A stretch of DNA of 64,000 nt, from the NCBI RefSeq assembly GCF_950023065.1, contig NC_088680.1:39606559-39670558 (forward strand), read 5' to 3'. Positions 1 through 12,486 of the stretch are shown here, in pieces. The notes beneath the pieces are model-generated. The model ran no database searches. It had not been told where the DNA came from and saw only the letters and a list, made by a program, of their open reading frames with translations. The DNA comes from Planococcus citri. Its lineage: Eukaryota > Arthropoda > Insecta > Hemiptera > Pseudococcidae. The position numbers and the translations under genes were made by a program. Position 1 is the stretch's first letter. Each line of letters begins with the position of its first letter.

Positions 1-3000
1 CCATCGCTTTTTCGAATAACCTGTGAAATAAAACGAAAACGTTTCAGAAACGACGACATTCAAGGGGTAAAAATTGATTACCTACCCATAATTTATAATT
101 TTAAAAACTTGTCAAATTAGTTGTTCATTAGGGTAGATTGCAAGAAAACGTGTTTGGAAGATTTGACCAATTTCAGTGAAGACCTTCATTTTGATCGAAT
201 TGAAAGTCACCGAGAAATTTATAGGTCTTCAAAGGGAGAGGGAATTTTTAAAAATTGCATTTTTTCGCTTTAGTTCCCACCCAACCTGTTTTAGAAAAAA
301 TATAGCATGGTTCCAAAAGATTGTTTTAGATTCTGTTTCGGCCTGAGCTATTGCCATCAAAATCCAAGACTACTTTTAGAGCTCTACACGCCAGTTTGAA
401 GCTACCAGTATACTGGTATCAATCAAGGTACATACATCACTATAAGTTTAGGAAGCAGGGGCTGGTTTTACAGATATTTATGCGAATCACCTGACTATTT
501 TTGAAGTACAAAACAACTTTTTGAAACGTTCATTGAGTCCAGTTTTTTCAGCTTGGTCTTTAAACCAATACTCAGTTCCCTTTTCTGAAGTATCCAATAT
601 ATGATCTGCAAACCCGTGCCGAACCAAGTACGCTGCAAGTGACCTGTAAACCACATTAGCAATAAATCTAATACCTACGAGGAGAAATCTCTGTAGGCCT
701 ATTGCATATCCAACGTATCAACTCACGCTGTATTGGACAAAACTTTCGATGCCGATACCTTGAGCAAGCATGAGAGACATTCTACTACAACTGGTAAATC
801 AGAAGGAATAGCCGTCGGCTTGAAAACTGCACGTATAATATCTTCCCAAGGAATTCGATTTGCAGCAGATGCTAATATTCCAAGCGGTATTTCAATTGGT
901 TCCTCATCAACATCTCCTACTTTCTTAGTGTAAGCCTGTCAAACAAAAATTTGATTGAAATTCAAAATCATTAGATAATAGTTAGGTAGGTAAGTTATTG
1001 CTTAAGGTACTTCTTCAATTTCTTTTTCTTGTGATTCGGATTCGTCAGCGTAAATGTATTCCTCAAACGTGGTTAATTTGTACTTTTTCACCCACTCTAT
1101 TAAATATTTTATATCCATAGATGTAGTATCCAATGGCCATGCGTAGAAACGTCTCGAACTTGACGGTTTTCCTATCTAGATTGAATGCATTGGAAAAACT
1201 GTTCAGAATTTTACAAGGGGGGGGGGGACAATACTGACTAAATTCATATGAGATACTTACGCATAATAAGTAGCTAGGTCTAAGTACCTACCTACGTATA
1301 CTCACAAATATAATTTTCGCATCTCTTTTCCGAGGGTGCTGAACCACATCGATTATGAACAAAGATCTCGGAAGATATCCAAAATCAAGCGCTTTTTCAT
1401 AAAACTGTTTCAATAAGGAACTACTGTCTGTTATCTTACTTAATGCTTGAAAAATTGATAGCATATTTCTGATTTCATAGAAGTTAACGAGTCCTGTCAA
1501 ACATAATTTCAAGTACCTATTAGAATTTATTTTCAAAAAAATTTTTTGTAGTTCTTGAAAAACAATTGATTTTCCTGCTCAGTATTTTTTTTTTTTTTTC
1601 ATATTACTTACTCAACAAACAAAATATTGAAAAAAATGCTTTCAATAAGTAATCTAAGTAAAGAATTGTTTGACAAGAATTTTCAACCCCCTCCCTTCAT
1701 ATTTACCCCTAAAAATTGCGTTTTTCAACACTTATTTTTTTTTTTTACCAACAATGAAAATTGCGAAGTACAATGTGTAGTTTCCTCATGATTCGATACC
1801 GCTGAGCACGAATATGACGTCTTGTTTTCTGATGATCTAGCAGAAATACATCCGAAAAACGTATTTAAAATATTGTATGTAGCGCACAATTTTCATTTTT
1901 AGTAAAAAGCAAAAAATAAGTGTTGAAAAACGCAATTTTGAGGGGTAGGTAAATATGAAGGGAGGGGGGGTTGAAAATTCTTGTAGGTATACCTACCTCT
2001 GTTGTTCACCACACCACCTTAGAAAATATTTACCAAAAAACCTTCGATGGCAATTATGGTATTTCAGAAGGGTTCTAAAAAATCCAAGTTTAAGAGCGCA
2101 CAACAGGTGCAGTTTTCTCACGGTGGTGCCGTGGAACAGTGTTGACAAAACGCGCGGTAGTACTGGAGATATGTTTTTTTTTTCAAACTTTCTTTTTTTG
2201 ACCATGTTGCACCCCCCTTTGGGACCCAGAGAAAATTATGTGTTATACCTAAAGGTGTAACTAAATTTCTGAAAAAATGTCGCAGAGGCCCCCCTCCCCG
2301 TTTTTTCTACAAATTTTTGAAATTTTGAACCCCCCCCCCAACCCCACAAATATGAAAATTAAAAAATTTCACACACGCACCTACCTAGTGACTACTTTTT
2401 GTGAAAGTTTCAAAATTTTTGGACCACCCCTCCGGAGAACGAGAATTTTGAATTTTCAACACATATGGGGGCATTTCTCGGGTTGGGGTGGGGGGAGGTC
2501 GGCTCAAAAATTTATTTGGTATGGTTTTACATCCATACTAACATTTTGGGTGAGTTTCGTCAAAATTGGAGTAAGGGCGGATTTCACTGTGTTATCATTT
2601 CTTAGCCCAATCTCTTACCTTCGTCAACGCAATTCTGATACAGTTTTTCGGCTAGCTGCACCGACTCAATATCATCTGGTTGTGATTTCTCAAGTAATTT
2701 ATTGTATCTTTCATCAATAATCATTTTTGTCAAAGCTATATCATTCTCTGATTCCATTCTTCCGCATGAAAATTGGTAAAAATCATTGCAGGGATCCAAA
2801 CTTGGCAAGACTTTACGTTTGAATTCTTCATCTGAAGATGAATGCGAAAATTTGACCAATACAATGATTTGAGAAGGAATGGAGTAAGTGGGTTAGTAGG
2901 TACCTACGAGGTGCTACACTTACCAGCCATAAGGCAGGCTTCAGTGTAACATACTTGTCGACGTTTTGGTTCTTTTGTAGGGTCCGTAGGAGGCGTTGTT

Positions 3001-4004
3001 GTAATGCTTGGTGGCGCTGTACTGGGTGTTGTAGACCCTGGCGGTGTCGAAGGCTTTGGCGGTGTTGTAGGCCATGGTGGTGTCGTTGGCCCTGGCGGTG
3101 TCATTGGTCCTGGCGGTGTAGTGGGCCTTGGTGGTGTCGTAGGCCCAGGAGGTGTTGTAGGACCTGGCGGTGTCGTTGGCCCAGGAGGTGTTGTAGGACC
3201 TGGCGGTGTTGTAGGCCCTGGTGGTGTCGTGGGCCCTGGCGGTGTTGAAGGCCCTGGCGGGGTCGAAAAACTCGTTTTCGGTCCTGTCGTTGTCAGAGGG
3301 ATCAATGTTGGCCCTGGCGATGTTGAGGGACTCATTGTCGGCCATGTCGGTTTCCTAGTACTGGTTGTTGTAGGGCGGACTGTAGTGATATCATGAGAAT
3401 GTTTGTTTTCTAAATACAACATATGAAAGTCCGTATACACACATTTTAAAATCCAGTTTTTTATGCAAACAACTGACTCGAGCTAGTCTGAATATTGAAC
3501 AGTTGATAACTCGTGTCACCAAAACATTCATTAGGCAATTCTAATTCGACTTAAACAAAAATTGCACCATAGATCATACATTTTTCGAAATAATTAATAT
3601 GTGTTTTGGTGAAGCAATGAGGAATAATATGTCACTGAGAGGTCTTGATGACTTTTTTTTTTGTACTAGAGATGCATTTGAAATTTTACAAAATATAGCA
3701 CCGGTGTCTTAAAAACAAAATAAAATACCCACCTAATAATTGCATAAAATGTACCCAATTGTTCTACAACAATTTAAATAAGTTTGGCATAGAAAAAATA
3801 ATACATGCTTACCCACAGTAGGTATCTGTCCAGGGATACAAGTCTAGTTCAACGGTTCCATATTCAAAATTCTAAATAAGCAACAATGGAAAAATACTTA
3901 ATCACATTAATCTTACCTCGCCACAACAATAATGCACTGAATGAAACTATTGTAAAAAACAATGTTACGACCGCCAAATTCAGCAAAAAAGCAGGAATCA
4001 GCAT
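1..4004 (-). CDS. M13 (neprilysin-like) gene A, 5' part only
   Basis: First gene of the tandem M13-like array. Its 3' half lies beyond the left edge. Exons read on the minus strand: 3917-4004, 2924-3409, 2619-2831, 1306-1493, 1011-1175, 727-935, 491-643 and 1-20 (continuing). All junctions are GT..AG and match the phases of complete paralogues B to E. Exon 1 encodes a 29-residue hydrophobic segment directly after Met: a signal peptide or a signal anchor with no cytoplasmic tail. Exon 2 encodes a Pro/Thr-rich stalk of about a dozen six-residue repeats ending in a Cys pair (CYTEAC). Exon 3 carries the M13 N-terminal signature (LDPCNDFYQFSCG). Exon 5 has a WPLD motif equivalent to the M13 GGWP region. 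The zinc-site exons are outside the window, so its catalytic state is unknown here. The exon 3-4 intron carries extra inserted DNA that B lacks. The start is chosen because ATG at 4004 is the conserved position in all copies. Confidence 0.85.
1674..1983. mobile_element. Foldback/MITE-like element with about 67-bp inverted termini
   Basis: The left end (CAAGAATTTTCAACC...) and right end (...GGTTGAAAATTCTTG) are long, near-perfect inverted repeats of about 65-70 bp each. They enclose about 170 bp with no credible ORF. The element lies in the exon 3-4 intron of gene A; the same intron in gene B is only 231 bp and lacks it. No obvious target-site duplication was identified, so the superfamily is not assigned. 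The following stretch, 1984-2600, is also absent from B and holds C-runs and low-complexity sequence; I recognise nothing in it. Confidence 0.75.
3031..3262 (-). repeat. 18-bp coding minisatellite in the stalk of gene A
   Basis: About a dozen imperfect 18-bp units, read on the minus strand as Pro-Pro-Gly-Pro-Thr-Thr-like hexapeptides. They form the linker between the N-terminal hydrophobic segment and the M13 domain. Some units have diverged (PPRP, PPWP, PPKP), so the array is older or less homogenised than that of gene B. Confidence 0.9.
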
Positions 4005-4140
4005 GATGCGATTTCATAAGTTGGTTCCACTTGAAAAACACATCAGCTCCGCTTATTTTCCATCGCCTTAGGTACGATCTCTAATGAAAATATGCGAAGA
4101 AAATGACTAATCACCCAACTATTTACTTAGGTAATGGCAA

Positions 4141-4156
4141 AAATAAACCAATGAAA
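4141..4156 (-). promoter_or_regulatory. Conserved ATTGG/TTTATTT promoter-like motif of gene A
   Basis: On the minus strand this reads as an inverted CCAAT box (ATTGG) followed by an A/T-rich TTTATTT, about 145 bp upstream of the start codon. The same arrangement is kept 150-170 bp upstream of B, C and D and in altered form at E. A promoter role is inferred from position and conservation only. Confidence 0.35.
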
Positions 4157-4812
4157 GTTGCACGATAAGTTACGGTTATTACGTATGAAAATTGGAATGT
4201 ATTTTATATTAATTAAGTACCTGGTGTAATTCTGCGCAGTTTATACATTTTATTTTCATTTACCTATTTATAGACCTATCTTAATACGTACTTAGGTATA
4301 GAATGCAGAAAAATTTGTCATCAAAATCCGTAGATAGGTAACTAATTACTTCAGGTAAGTATACATATCGCATTGCCTCCAAATTAAGCTTAGTAAATTA
4401 GAAATCATTTTTGAGAATTCACTGGGCCTCCAAACAATGAGAAAGCAAATTAAATTAGGGAGGTTGCATGCCCTTCAAATAACAAAATTTAAGATCAATT
4501 TATGGCCTTGGAATTACAAAATTTAAAATTGATTTTTGGAGCCTGTATGGTCTCCATATTACGAAAGCCCTCTACCAAGCGCTTGAAGATTGAGCGGATA
4601 TTAAAAATTTACCTTATTTCATAAAAAAACAACGCTGGATTCGTGTTCAGCAAGTTATTAAATTTTTTTCGGATTGTTGTGCTCGAATTTTCACCAATTT
4701 TCCCAATAGGTACGTAAACAAAATGATGGCAGCATTAAACTAGAATTCAAAGTGATGGGGGGATAGGCTCACCGCTCTGAGATTTTTACACAATATGTTC
4801 GGTGCCAGCGCT

Positions 4813-5056
4813 ACTCTCTAAATTTGAAACAGTCAATTTCACTGCTTAGCAGTCACGACATTTTGCCTTATTAAAGCAGTAGTTTTTTTTTACTGCAAAA
4901 CAGTGAAAAATTACTGAGTTGGTCAGTAAAAAATCATTTTGACTGACCAATTCAGTAATTTTTCACTGTTTTGCAGTAAAAAAAACTACTGCTTTAAAAA
5001 GGCAAAATGTCGTGACTGCTAAGCAGTGAAATTTGACTGCTTTAAATTTAGAGAGT
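4813..5056. mobile_element. Palindromic MITE (ACTCTCTAAATTT termini), copy 1
   Basis: The 244-bp segment is almost entirely one inverted repeat: ACTCTCTAAATTTGAAAC... at the left is mirrored by ...AAATTTAGAGAGT at the right, so the single strand could fold into a long hairpin of about 115 bp. A related copy lies at 51705-52017 in an intron of gene E. It has no coding capacity and is a non-autonomous DNA element or foldback element of unassigned family. Confidence 0.8.
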
Positions 5057-5582
5057 AATTATGCTATTATAGAATTGGGTGTAGATTCCAACAGGGAAGG
5101 ACGAGTTTTCTGAATATTGCCTTCTAATAGGTACTATAGAATTAGCAGCTATCACAGAAGCGGAAAAAGCTCTGCTGTTACCCAACGATGGTACCTATAA
5201 AAGTCGGTAGAAAGGACAACAGCCCGTTCATGATAGCAGAAACAACGTTGTATGGAACTTTACTTGTAGGTACCAAAAGAAAAGATTTGACGGTGGATTG
5301 AAAATTTTGTTGACAAACGTTGTACCTACTGGTGTTTTAAACCACATATCTACTTACTATAGATGCGCATTTATGAGAAATTAATCAAATAAAAAAGAAT
5401 GAAGTAAGTATTCCGATTGAATTCTGCCTGAATTTACTTACCTGCTTTTTCTTTTCTAATTTGAATCTTTCAAACAAAATTCAATCAGTCGAAATATTTT
5501 CATTGGCTGAATCTAAGCTTTCACAATTATTTCTTTCACTTTCTTGTTACCTACCAATAATTATCGTCTCTGGACTAGAGCA

Positions 5583-5588
5583 TTTATT
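5583..5588 (-). terminator. Candidate poly(A) signal of gene B
   Basis: AATAAA on the minus strand, about 190 bp downstream of the stop codon of gene B. It is assigned by position only. Confidence 0.4.
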
Positions 5589-5776
5589 TTACATTAAAGA
5601 GAGGATTAAATGGTGTTAAACATAAAAACAAATCAAATAATTATAATTCTTAGGATCAACTGGCAGTGAGGCAAGAATGAGTAATAGCATTTCTCATCAG
5701 AATCCTCTTTCATCGCATATAAGTACGTAGAATAGACGACTCAATAGGTTTAATATAAAAGGTCGTAAAATGCAGT

Positions 5777-8700
5777 TCATTTTTCCACATTGTTTGGCAC
5801 TTCTAACCAAAGGTTACATTTCGCCATCGGAATCGTTTCGCATTTGAATTCACGATCAAAATCCATACTAGTTTTGGCCACTTCGTTTACTTTAGTATAT
5901 GGTGGAATGTAATCTTCTTCTTCGGTTGGTTTTGCATCCCTCGAGCATGCCATACTTGCATAACTCATATAAAACATTTCACCATCAGTGTAATTTTGAA
6001 ATGAAGGTAAAAGTAGATCTTGATGATCTTTCAAGCCGGCCAGAGCACTCAAATACGCATTATACGCGATTTGCACACCGTCATTTTCGAATACAATTGC
6101 ATTTTCCTTAATTTCATTGGTTGTCTGTAAAATGAACCGTATAGTAGGAAATCAAAATTATAATGAAGTATTATTTTCAACTATCTATGATTAACTTCAA
6201 AGTTCAAGTTAGGGACATGTGAATTGTGAATAATTTACCATATTGCTGTTTTTCTTAAAGGAATCTATGAAACATTGTCTTCTTTCGTCTTCTTGCTTTT
6301 TATCACCAATAGCAGTATTCATAGAAACTGGATCTATGAGCTGGTATTCCTTTGCCCATGAACCACCCTTTGACAAAATCAACCAAGCATTATTCATCTT
6401 AGTTATAAAGAAGGTATGTGTTGTAGGATTCAGCATTCAGCTATAGGCACCTATATACCTTTGCCTACCTTACTACTAACAGATTGAGACAGCCCATATC
6501 CGATGATAGATCCCAAAGCTCCAAAATTCAAAAACTCTGATCTGTCCGTTGAGAAAATAAGATCATGCAAAGCACCAACGGATACGTCTGTGAAAAATTT
6601 GAAAATTCTGAATTTGGAGCAATATCTAAACAATGGCATCCTATTTTTATACGCAGATTAGGGTGACAATGAAATGAAAATTTTGGATTTTCGAATACAG
6701 CACACCTAAAAAATGTGCTATTAGGTATCAAAAAATGATCCCCAAAGTTTCATCCCTCCAAGTTGATTTTAACCCGTGCCTCAAGGGCCCCAAAGTTTGG
6801 AACGTAACGCCCGAGCGCGACCTTCCAAGTATCACGGCGACGCGTGGTGGAGAAATCGTTGAGTACGGTCGCAGATGCATCAGAATTTTAAATCTTGGCT
6901 GATTTTTAGACTTCATATAAATGTTGGTATTCTTTACTAGTATCCAAGTGAAAATATTTATACAGGCACCAATGAAATGACTTACAAATGAAATTCAAAT
7001 TTCCATCGTAGTGCATAAATCTCTCTCCAAATATATACTGGGGCGCCGATATTGTTATAGGGATGTTTTGGAATAATTCTTTGGCGGTATTTTCGATCAC
7101 ATGTTTCCTAACTTTTTTCAGTGACTGGGGATAAGTCTCATCCAGTTGTAACTGCAATATGAAAATAAAAATTGATAAAGTGATATATGGAATTATTAGG
7201 TAATAGGAGGAATTCTGAGATAGTTTGATTTAGAGAATAATAGCATGAAATACTTTCCTAAGGGGTGAGAAATCTCCTACACCTGATTACATATTACTAT
7301 GCAACCATGATTACCTTTGGTTCACTCTACATACTTGATTTTTTCTGAACTCCATAACCAATTAAATTAGTTACGAGACAACAATACTATAGAGATTTAT
7401 TGATGAAATAAATATCAATGCACTGTATAATACGTCGTGAATGTCATAAGATATTAATTCTAAATACACAAAGTGAATTAATATAGCATCATAAAATAGA
7501 TGATTAGCTCTAGATTACGTTAAGCGAGGGACGAATTTACTCAGGGTGTTTAATCCTGGCATACATGAGAATTACGTTCAATATTCAGGTCAGATTAACT
7601 TTATCTAATCATAAATATTAATCCTTACTCTGCTCGTAAGTAGGTGATATATCTAAAATATATGAAATGGGTATCTCTACTTACAAGACGCTTCTACATT
7701 GTTAGCAATAAAAGCATCGACAATGTGATTGGTGGAGAGTGTTCCAACTCATACCCAACTATTCGCGTTAATCGTCTCCAATTAAGGGGTCCGTTACCTA
7801 CGACGATTCTGTATCCATCATCTCGTAATACACATTGAGACTGGGTACATACTCTCATGGTCGACGAATGAGAGATGATCCAAAATACCATAAAACGCAC
7901 TAATTCATTGAATCTCAAACGTTTTATGTTAATTGACACAAATTCACACCGAACAAGCGGGTAATACTTAGGGTTGAAATGCAAAGAGGCCATAAGCCTA
8001 ATAAAGTCTAGACAGTTGACCACTGTACCGAGAGCTCGAGATCTTGCACAGGTAGTGAAGATGATATTTTTCGCCATCCTGGTCCAGACCCAGGATCGCG
8101 GTAATTTACGTACGTAACCTTTCCCCGCTACCTCTAAACCAGTTATTATATGAAGTACCACTATAGGAATAGTTACAATAGTGACCACCTACGGCAGTCA
8201 GGGCATATCTGCTCATCACAAAATTATTAAGGTTACACTAGGAGGTCAAATACAGTAAAAGCCGCTTAATGTTATAACGTTTGTACCAGCCCAATTTAAT
8301 AACATTAAGCGACTTATAACACAAACCGATTGGGAAAAAAATGCATTTTTTTTCAAAAGTTTGTACATGATCAATTTTTTACTAAATATACAGTCATTGA
8401 ACTAGAATTTTGCGGAAATTGCGAGTAAAAGTGTTAAAAATAGGTTCAAACTTGGAAAAGTTATGAAAAAAGTATTAAAAATGATCTTAATAAAAAAAAA
8501 GTCTGAAATTTCAGAAAAATTAGATGAAAACTGGTTGAAAAAGTGTTGAAAACATTGTAAAATTATATAAAAATGTGAAAAAATGCATTAAAATCAGTTA
8601 AAAATTATAACATTATCCGATGCTCTTATTACAATAACTGATGGAATTTGAATGTAATGAGGTATAAAAGATCGGGACCGGACCATTTTAATAACATTAA

Positions 8701-11700
8701 GCGATTTATAACATTACCCGTTATAATAATAAGCGGCTTTTACTGTACTTATCTATAGGTATCAAAGAAATCGATTCAATAATGTAAAATACCATAGGTA
8801 CCTACGTACATGTGAAAGCAAGATAACTTGATACCTAGGTACTTACGCCAGAGTAGTATTTTTCTATGATATTTTTGTCTGTAATGGCTTCGTTAAGAGG
8901 CGTATAGAATCTCAAGGAATCCAATTTTTTGAGGTAATTTCTCCTAAAATCAATCACACATCGTGAATTTTGCATAGGTGCTCGAGAAAATGCTAAAATT
9001 TGCATACAGGTACCTACTACCTACATACAACTAAACAGAACAAATTGTAGGTTTTTATTTGCACGTAAATGGAGAGAAAGTCTGACTGTGGGTTAATATT
9101 ACACCATTCGAAGGTATGCTCCAGTCCATAGTAACTAATTACTTACTTTACCGTCACATCCAAATGTTTTGCTCCTGTTATAAGATTTTTTAAAGAAGTT
9201 CTTAGCTGAATGATCATTTCATTTAAGGGGGCTTTCTTTCTTCCATCAAGATATTTTTTAGCGTATTCGTGATCCATTGCTTTTTTGAATAAACTGTGAA
9301 ATAAAACGAAAATGTTTCAGAAAGTGTTGGAAGATTTTGACCAAATTCAGTGAAGACCTTCATTTTGAATTGAAAGTCACCCAGAGATTTTTTGTTGTCG
9401 GAGGTGACCCTGGAGGGGTGATATAGGTCTTCAAGAGCGGATTTATTAAAAATTGAATTTTTTTCACTGTAACCCCCACCCAATCTGTTTTGGCAAAAAT
9501 AGCATAGTTCCAGAAGATGATTTGGATTCTGCTTCATCCTCAGCCATTGTCATCAAAATCCAAGACTACTTTTAAAGCTCTACTTGGAAGTTCATACACA
9601 ACTTTATGAAGCAGGGGCTGGTTTTGCAGATATTTATGCAAATCACCTGACTATTTTTGAAGTACAAAACAATTTTTTGAAACGTTCATTGAGTCCAGTT
9701 TTTTCAGCTTGGTCTCTAAACCAATAATCAGTTCCCTTTTCTGAACTATCCAATATATGATCGGCAAACCCGTGCCGTACCAAGTACGCTTGAAGTGACC
9801 TGTAAACCACATTAGCAATAAATCTAACACGAGGAAAAATCTCTCCATCCCATATCCAACGTATTAATAACTCACCATGCATTGGACAAAACTTTCGATG
9901 TCGATACTTTGAGCAAACATGAGAGACATTCTACCACGACTGGTAAATCAGGAGGAATAAACGTCGGCTTGAAAACTGTACGAATAATATCTTCCCAAGG
10001 AATTTGTTCTGCCGCAGATGCTAACATTCTAAGCGTTATTACAATTGGTTTCTCTTCAACATCTCCTACTTTCTTAGCATAAGCCTGTTGTACAAAAATT
10101 TGTTCGGAATTGAAAATCATTGCCCATTGTACGTGAGTACAAGATAGGTACCTAGATATTTATTGCTCAAAGTACTTCTTCAATTTCTTTTTCTTGCGAT
10201 TCGGATTCGTTGGAGTAAATGAATTGCTCATAGGAGGCTAATTCGTACTTTTTCACCCACTCTGTTAAATATTTTATATCCATTGATGTAGTATCCAATG
10301 GCCATGCGTAGAAACGTCTCGAAGGTGATGGTTTTCTTATCTAGATTGAATGCAAATTAATTAGACCTGAATTGGGATGATTGGAAAAACTGTTCAGCAT
10401 TTTACACACAAGGGGGGACAATACTGACTAAATTCATATGAGACACGCATAATAAGTAGCTAGGTCTAAGTACCTACCTACATTATACTCACAAATATAA
10501 TTTTTGCATCTCTTTTGCGAGGGTACTGAATCACATCGATTATGAATAAAGATCTCGGAAGATATCCTAAATCAAACGCTATTTCATAATAACGATTCAA
10601 TAAGGAACTAGTGTCTGTTATCTTACTTAATGCTCTGACAATTGCTAGCACATCTTTAATTCCAAAGGGGTGAGCGGGTCCTGCCAAACATAGTTTCAAA
10701 TATTAGAATTGATGTTTTTTTTTCTGTGGTTCTTGAAAAACAACTTATTTTTCTGCTCAGCACTTATTTTATATATAACTCAACAAACGAGAAAAAATTT
10801 ACAAATCTAATTTTTGCACCTTTATAAACACCTCAAAAGTCAAGACCAGTTACACCTCCAGCACAAATTTACTATTACCTGGTGTTATCATTACTTGGCT
10901 CAATCTCTTACCTCCGTCAACGCAATTCTGATACAGTTGTTTGGCCATCTTCACTGGTTCGATATCGTCTGGTTGCGATTTCTCAAGTATTTTATTGTAT
11001 CTTTCATCAATAATCATTTTTGTCAAAGCTATATCATTCTCTGATTCCATTCTTCCGCATGAAAATTGGTAAAAATCATTGCAGGGATCCAAAATTGGCA
11101 AGACTTTTCGTTTCAATTCTTCATCTGAAGATGAATGCGAAAATTTGACCAATACAATAATTCGGGAAGGAATGAAGTAAGTGGGTGAGTAGGTACCTAC
11201 GAGGTGCTACACTTACCAGCCATGAGGCAAGCTTCAGTGTAACATACTTGTCTACGTTTTGGTTCTTCTGTAGGGTCCGTAGGAGGCGTCGTTGTAATGT
11301 TTGGTGGCGCTGTACTGGGTGTTGTAGGCCCTGGTGGTGTGGTAGGTCCTGGCGGTGTTGTGGGCCCTGGCGGTGTTGTGGGCCCTGGCGGTGTAGTAGG
11401 CCCAGGTGGAGTTGTAGGCCCTGGAGGTGTCGTAGGCCCAGGAGGTGTTGTAGGACCTGGCGGTGTAGTTGGCCCTGGTGGAGTTGTAGGACCTGGTAGT
11501 GTCGTAGGCCCAGGAGGTGTTGTAGGACCTGGCGGTGTAGTAGGCCCTGGTGGTGTCGAAGCAGTCGTTGTAGTCCCCGGCGGTGTTGAAGCACTCATTG
11601 TCGGTCCTGGCGTTGTCGGAGGGATCACTGTCGGCCCTGGTGATGTTGAGGCACTCATTGTAGGCCCTGTCGGTTTCGTAGTACTGGTTGTTGTAGGGCG

Positions 11701-12326
11701 GACTGTAGTGATATCATGAGAATGTTTGTTCTCTAAACATACATATGAAAGTCCGTATACACACATTTTAAAATCAAGTTTTTCATGCAAACAACTGACT
11801 TGAGCCAGTCTGAATATCGCACAGTTGATAACTGTGTCGCCAAAACATTCATTAGGCGATTCGAATTCGACTTAAACAAAAATTGCACCATAGATCATCA
11901 ATTTTTCGAAATAATTAACATGTGTTTTGGTGAAGCAATGAAGAATGATGTCACTGAGAGGTCTTGATGACACTTTTTTTTTTACTAGAGCTAGATGCAT
12001 TTGAAATTTCACGGAACGGCGTTGGTGTTGTAAAAATAAAATAAAGTACCCACTGCATAGAATATGTACATTCATAATCGCTTTACAACAATTATAAATA
12101 AGTGTGGTCTGGAAAAAATATACTTCCCTATCCCTACCACAGTTCTTCTAGCGATGCAAGTCGAGTTCAACTGTTCCACATTCAAAATTCTAAATAATCA
12201 ACAATAGAAAAATATGTACCTAATCACGTTAATCTTACCTCGCCATATAATTAATGCACCAAATGAAACTATTGTAAAAAACAACGTGACGACCGCCAGA
12301 TTCAGTAAAAATGCAGGAATCAGCAT
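5777..12326 (-). CDS. M13 (neprilysin-like) pseudo-peptidase gene B, complete
   Basis: Exons on the minus strand: 12239-12326, 11217-11732, 10912-11124, 10493-10680, 10176-10340, 9876-10084, 9647-9799, 9147-9293, 8847-8943, 6986-7151, 6469-6587, 6239-6367, 5777-6124. They join in frame to 845 residues. Order: N-terminal hydrophobic segment (about 1-29); the longest Pro/Thr stalk of the array; M13 N-domain with CYTEAC and LDPCNDFYQFSCG; a WPLD motif; then the C-terminal domain. Exon 11 reads NFGALGSIIGYGLSQS where active M13 enzymes have NYGxIGxxIGHELTH, so both zinc histidines and the catalytic Glu are gone. Exon 13 carries AIVFENDGVQ in place of ENIADNGG, losing the third zinc ligand. The C-terminus is shorter than in C-E (ends in LEVPNNVEK). 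The exon 9-10 intron carries a solo LTR and a pogo-like MITE. Likely a secreted or membrane-tethered binding protein rather than a protease; its partner is unknown. Confidence 0.9.
7369..8220 (-). mobile_element. Solo LTR (BEL/Pao- or copia-type), 852 bp
   Basis: It is bounded by a perfect 5-bp direct repeat AAATT (7364-7368 and 8221-8225), as expected for a retrotransposon target duplication. On the minus strand it begins TGTGATGAGC and ends GTCTCGTAACT, with an AATAAA near the 3' end, as in an LTR. No internal retroviral genes are present, so it is a solo LTR left by recombination between two LTRs. It lies in the exon 9-10 intron of gene B. The 5-bp duplication fits BEL/Pao or copia better than gypsy (4 bp); the family is otherwise unproven. 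Confidence 0.7.
8251..8747. mobile_element. pogo/Tigger-like non-autonomous element
   Basis: The ends are TA-CAGTAAAAGCCGCTTAAT and its inverse, with TA at both outer edges as the target duplication of the Tc1/mariner/pogo group. CAGT-type termini are known for pogo-like elements. The internal sequence repeats AATAACATTAAGCG next to both ends and has no transposase ORF. It sits in the same gene B intron as the solo LTR. Confidence 0.75.
11317..11563 (-). repeat. 18-bp coding minisatellite in the stalk of gene B
   Basis: About 13 tandem 18-bp units, read on the minus strand as PPGPTT hexapeptides with very little divergence. Adjacent, more divergent Pro/Thr/Ser sequence extends the stalk on both sides. 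The dense Thr and Pro suggest an O-glycosylated, extended mucin-like stalk; that is inference. The plus-strand ORFs across it are shadows of this repeat. Confidence 0.9.
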
Positions 12327-12486
12327 GGTGCGATTTTATAAATTTCACTGGTAGATCTAGATACCTAAAACACATCTGCTCCGCTTATTTTCTAACACGT
12401 TTCTGTAGTAGATTAGCAATGATACAATCTCCAATGAAAATGTGCGGAGAAAAAGACTATTTATTTTTGTATTAATTTATAGGCAA

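Larger units (their letters stand above)
4005..5776. other. Spacer between genes A and B
   Basis: No gene is recognisable. The part nearest gene A (about 4061-4340) is similar to DNA upstream of the other M13-like genes and probably contains its promoter. A palindromic element lies at 4813-5056. An AATAAA read on the minus strand at 5583-5588 is a plausible poly(A) signal for gene B. Confidence 0.6.

Noticed and set aside
1955..2720. Plus-strand ORFs of 101 and 147 codons
   Set aside because: They overlap the foldback element end, C-rich intron DNA and the antisense of a confirmed M13 exon; no domain is visible.
2955..3396. Plus-strand ORFs over the gene A stalk (VVGPGG-repeat and Trp/Arg/Cys-rich)
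   Set aside because: They are shadows of the minus-strand Pro/Thr repeat; the same shadows occur at B, C, D and E. The minus frame is the one joined by conserved splice sites to M13 exons.
7694..8188. 164-codon minus-strand ORF as a gene
   Set aside because: It falls wholly within the solo LTR bounded by AAATT duplications and shows no recognisable domain.
11317..11563. Regular 18-bp repeats as a possible CRISPR-like array
   Set aside because: The units are contiguous with no spacers, are in coding frame and belong to a spliced eukaryotic gene.
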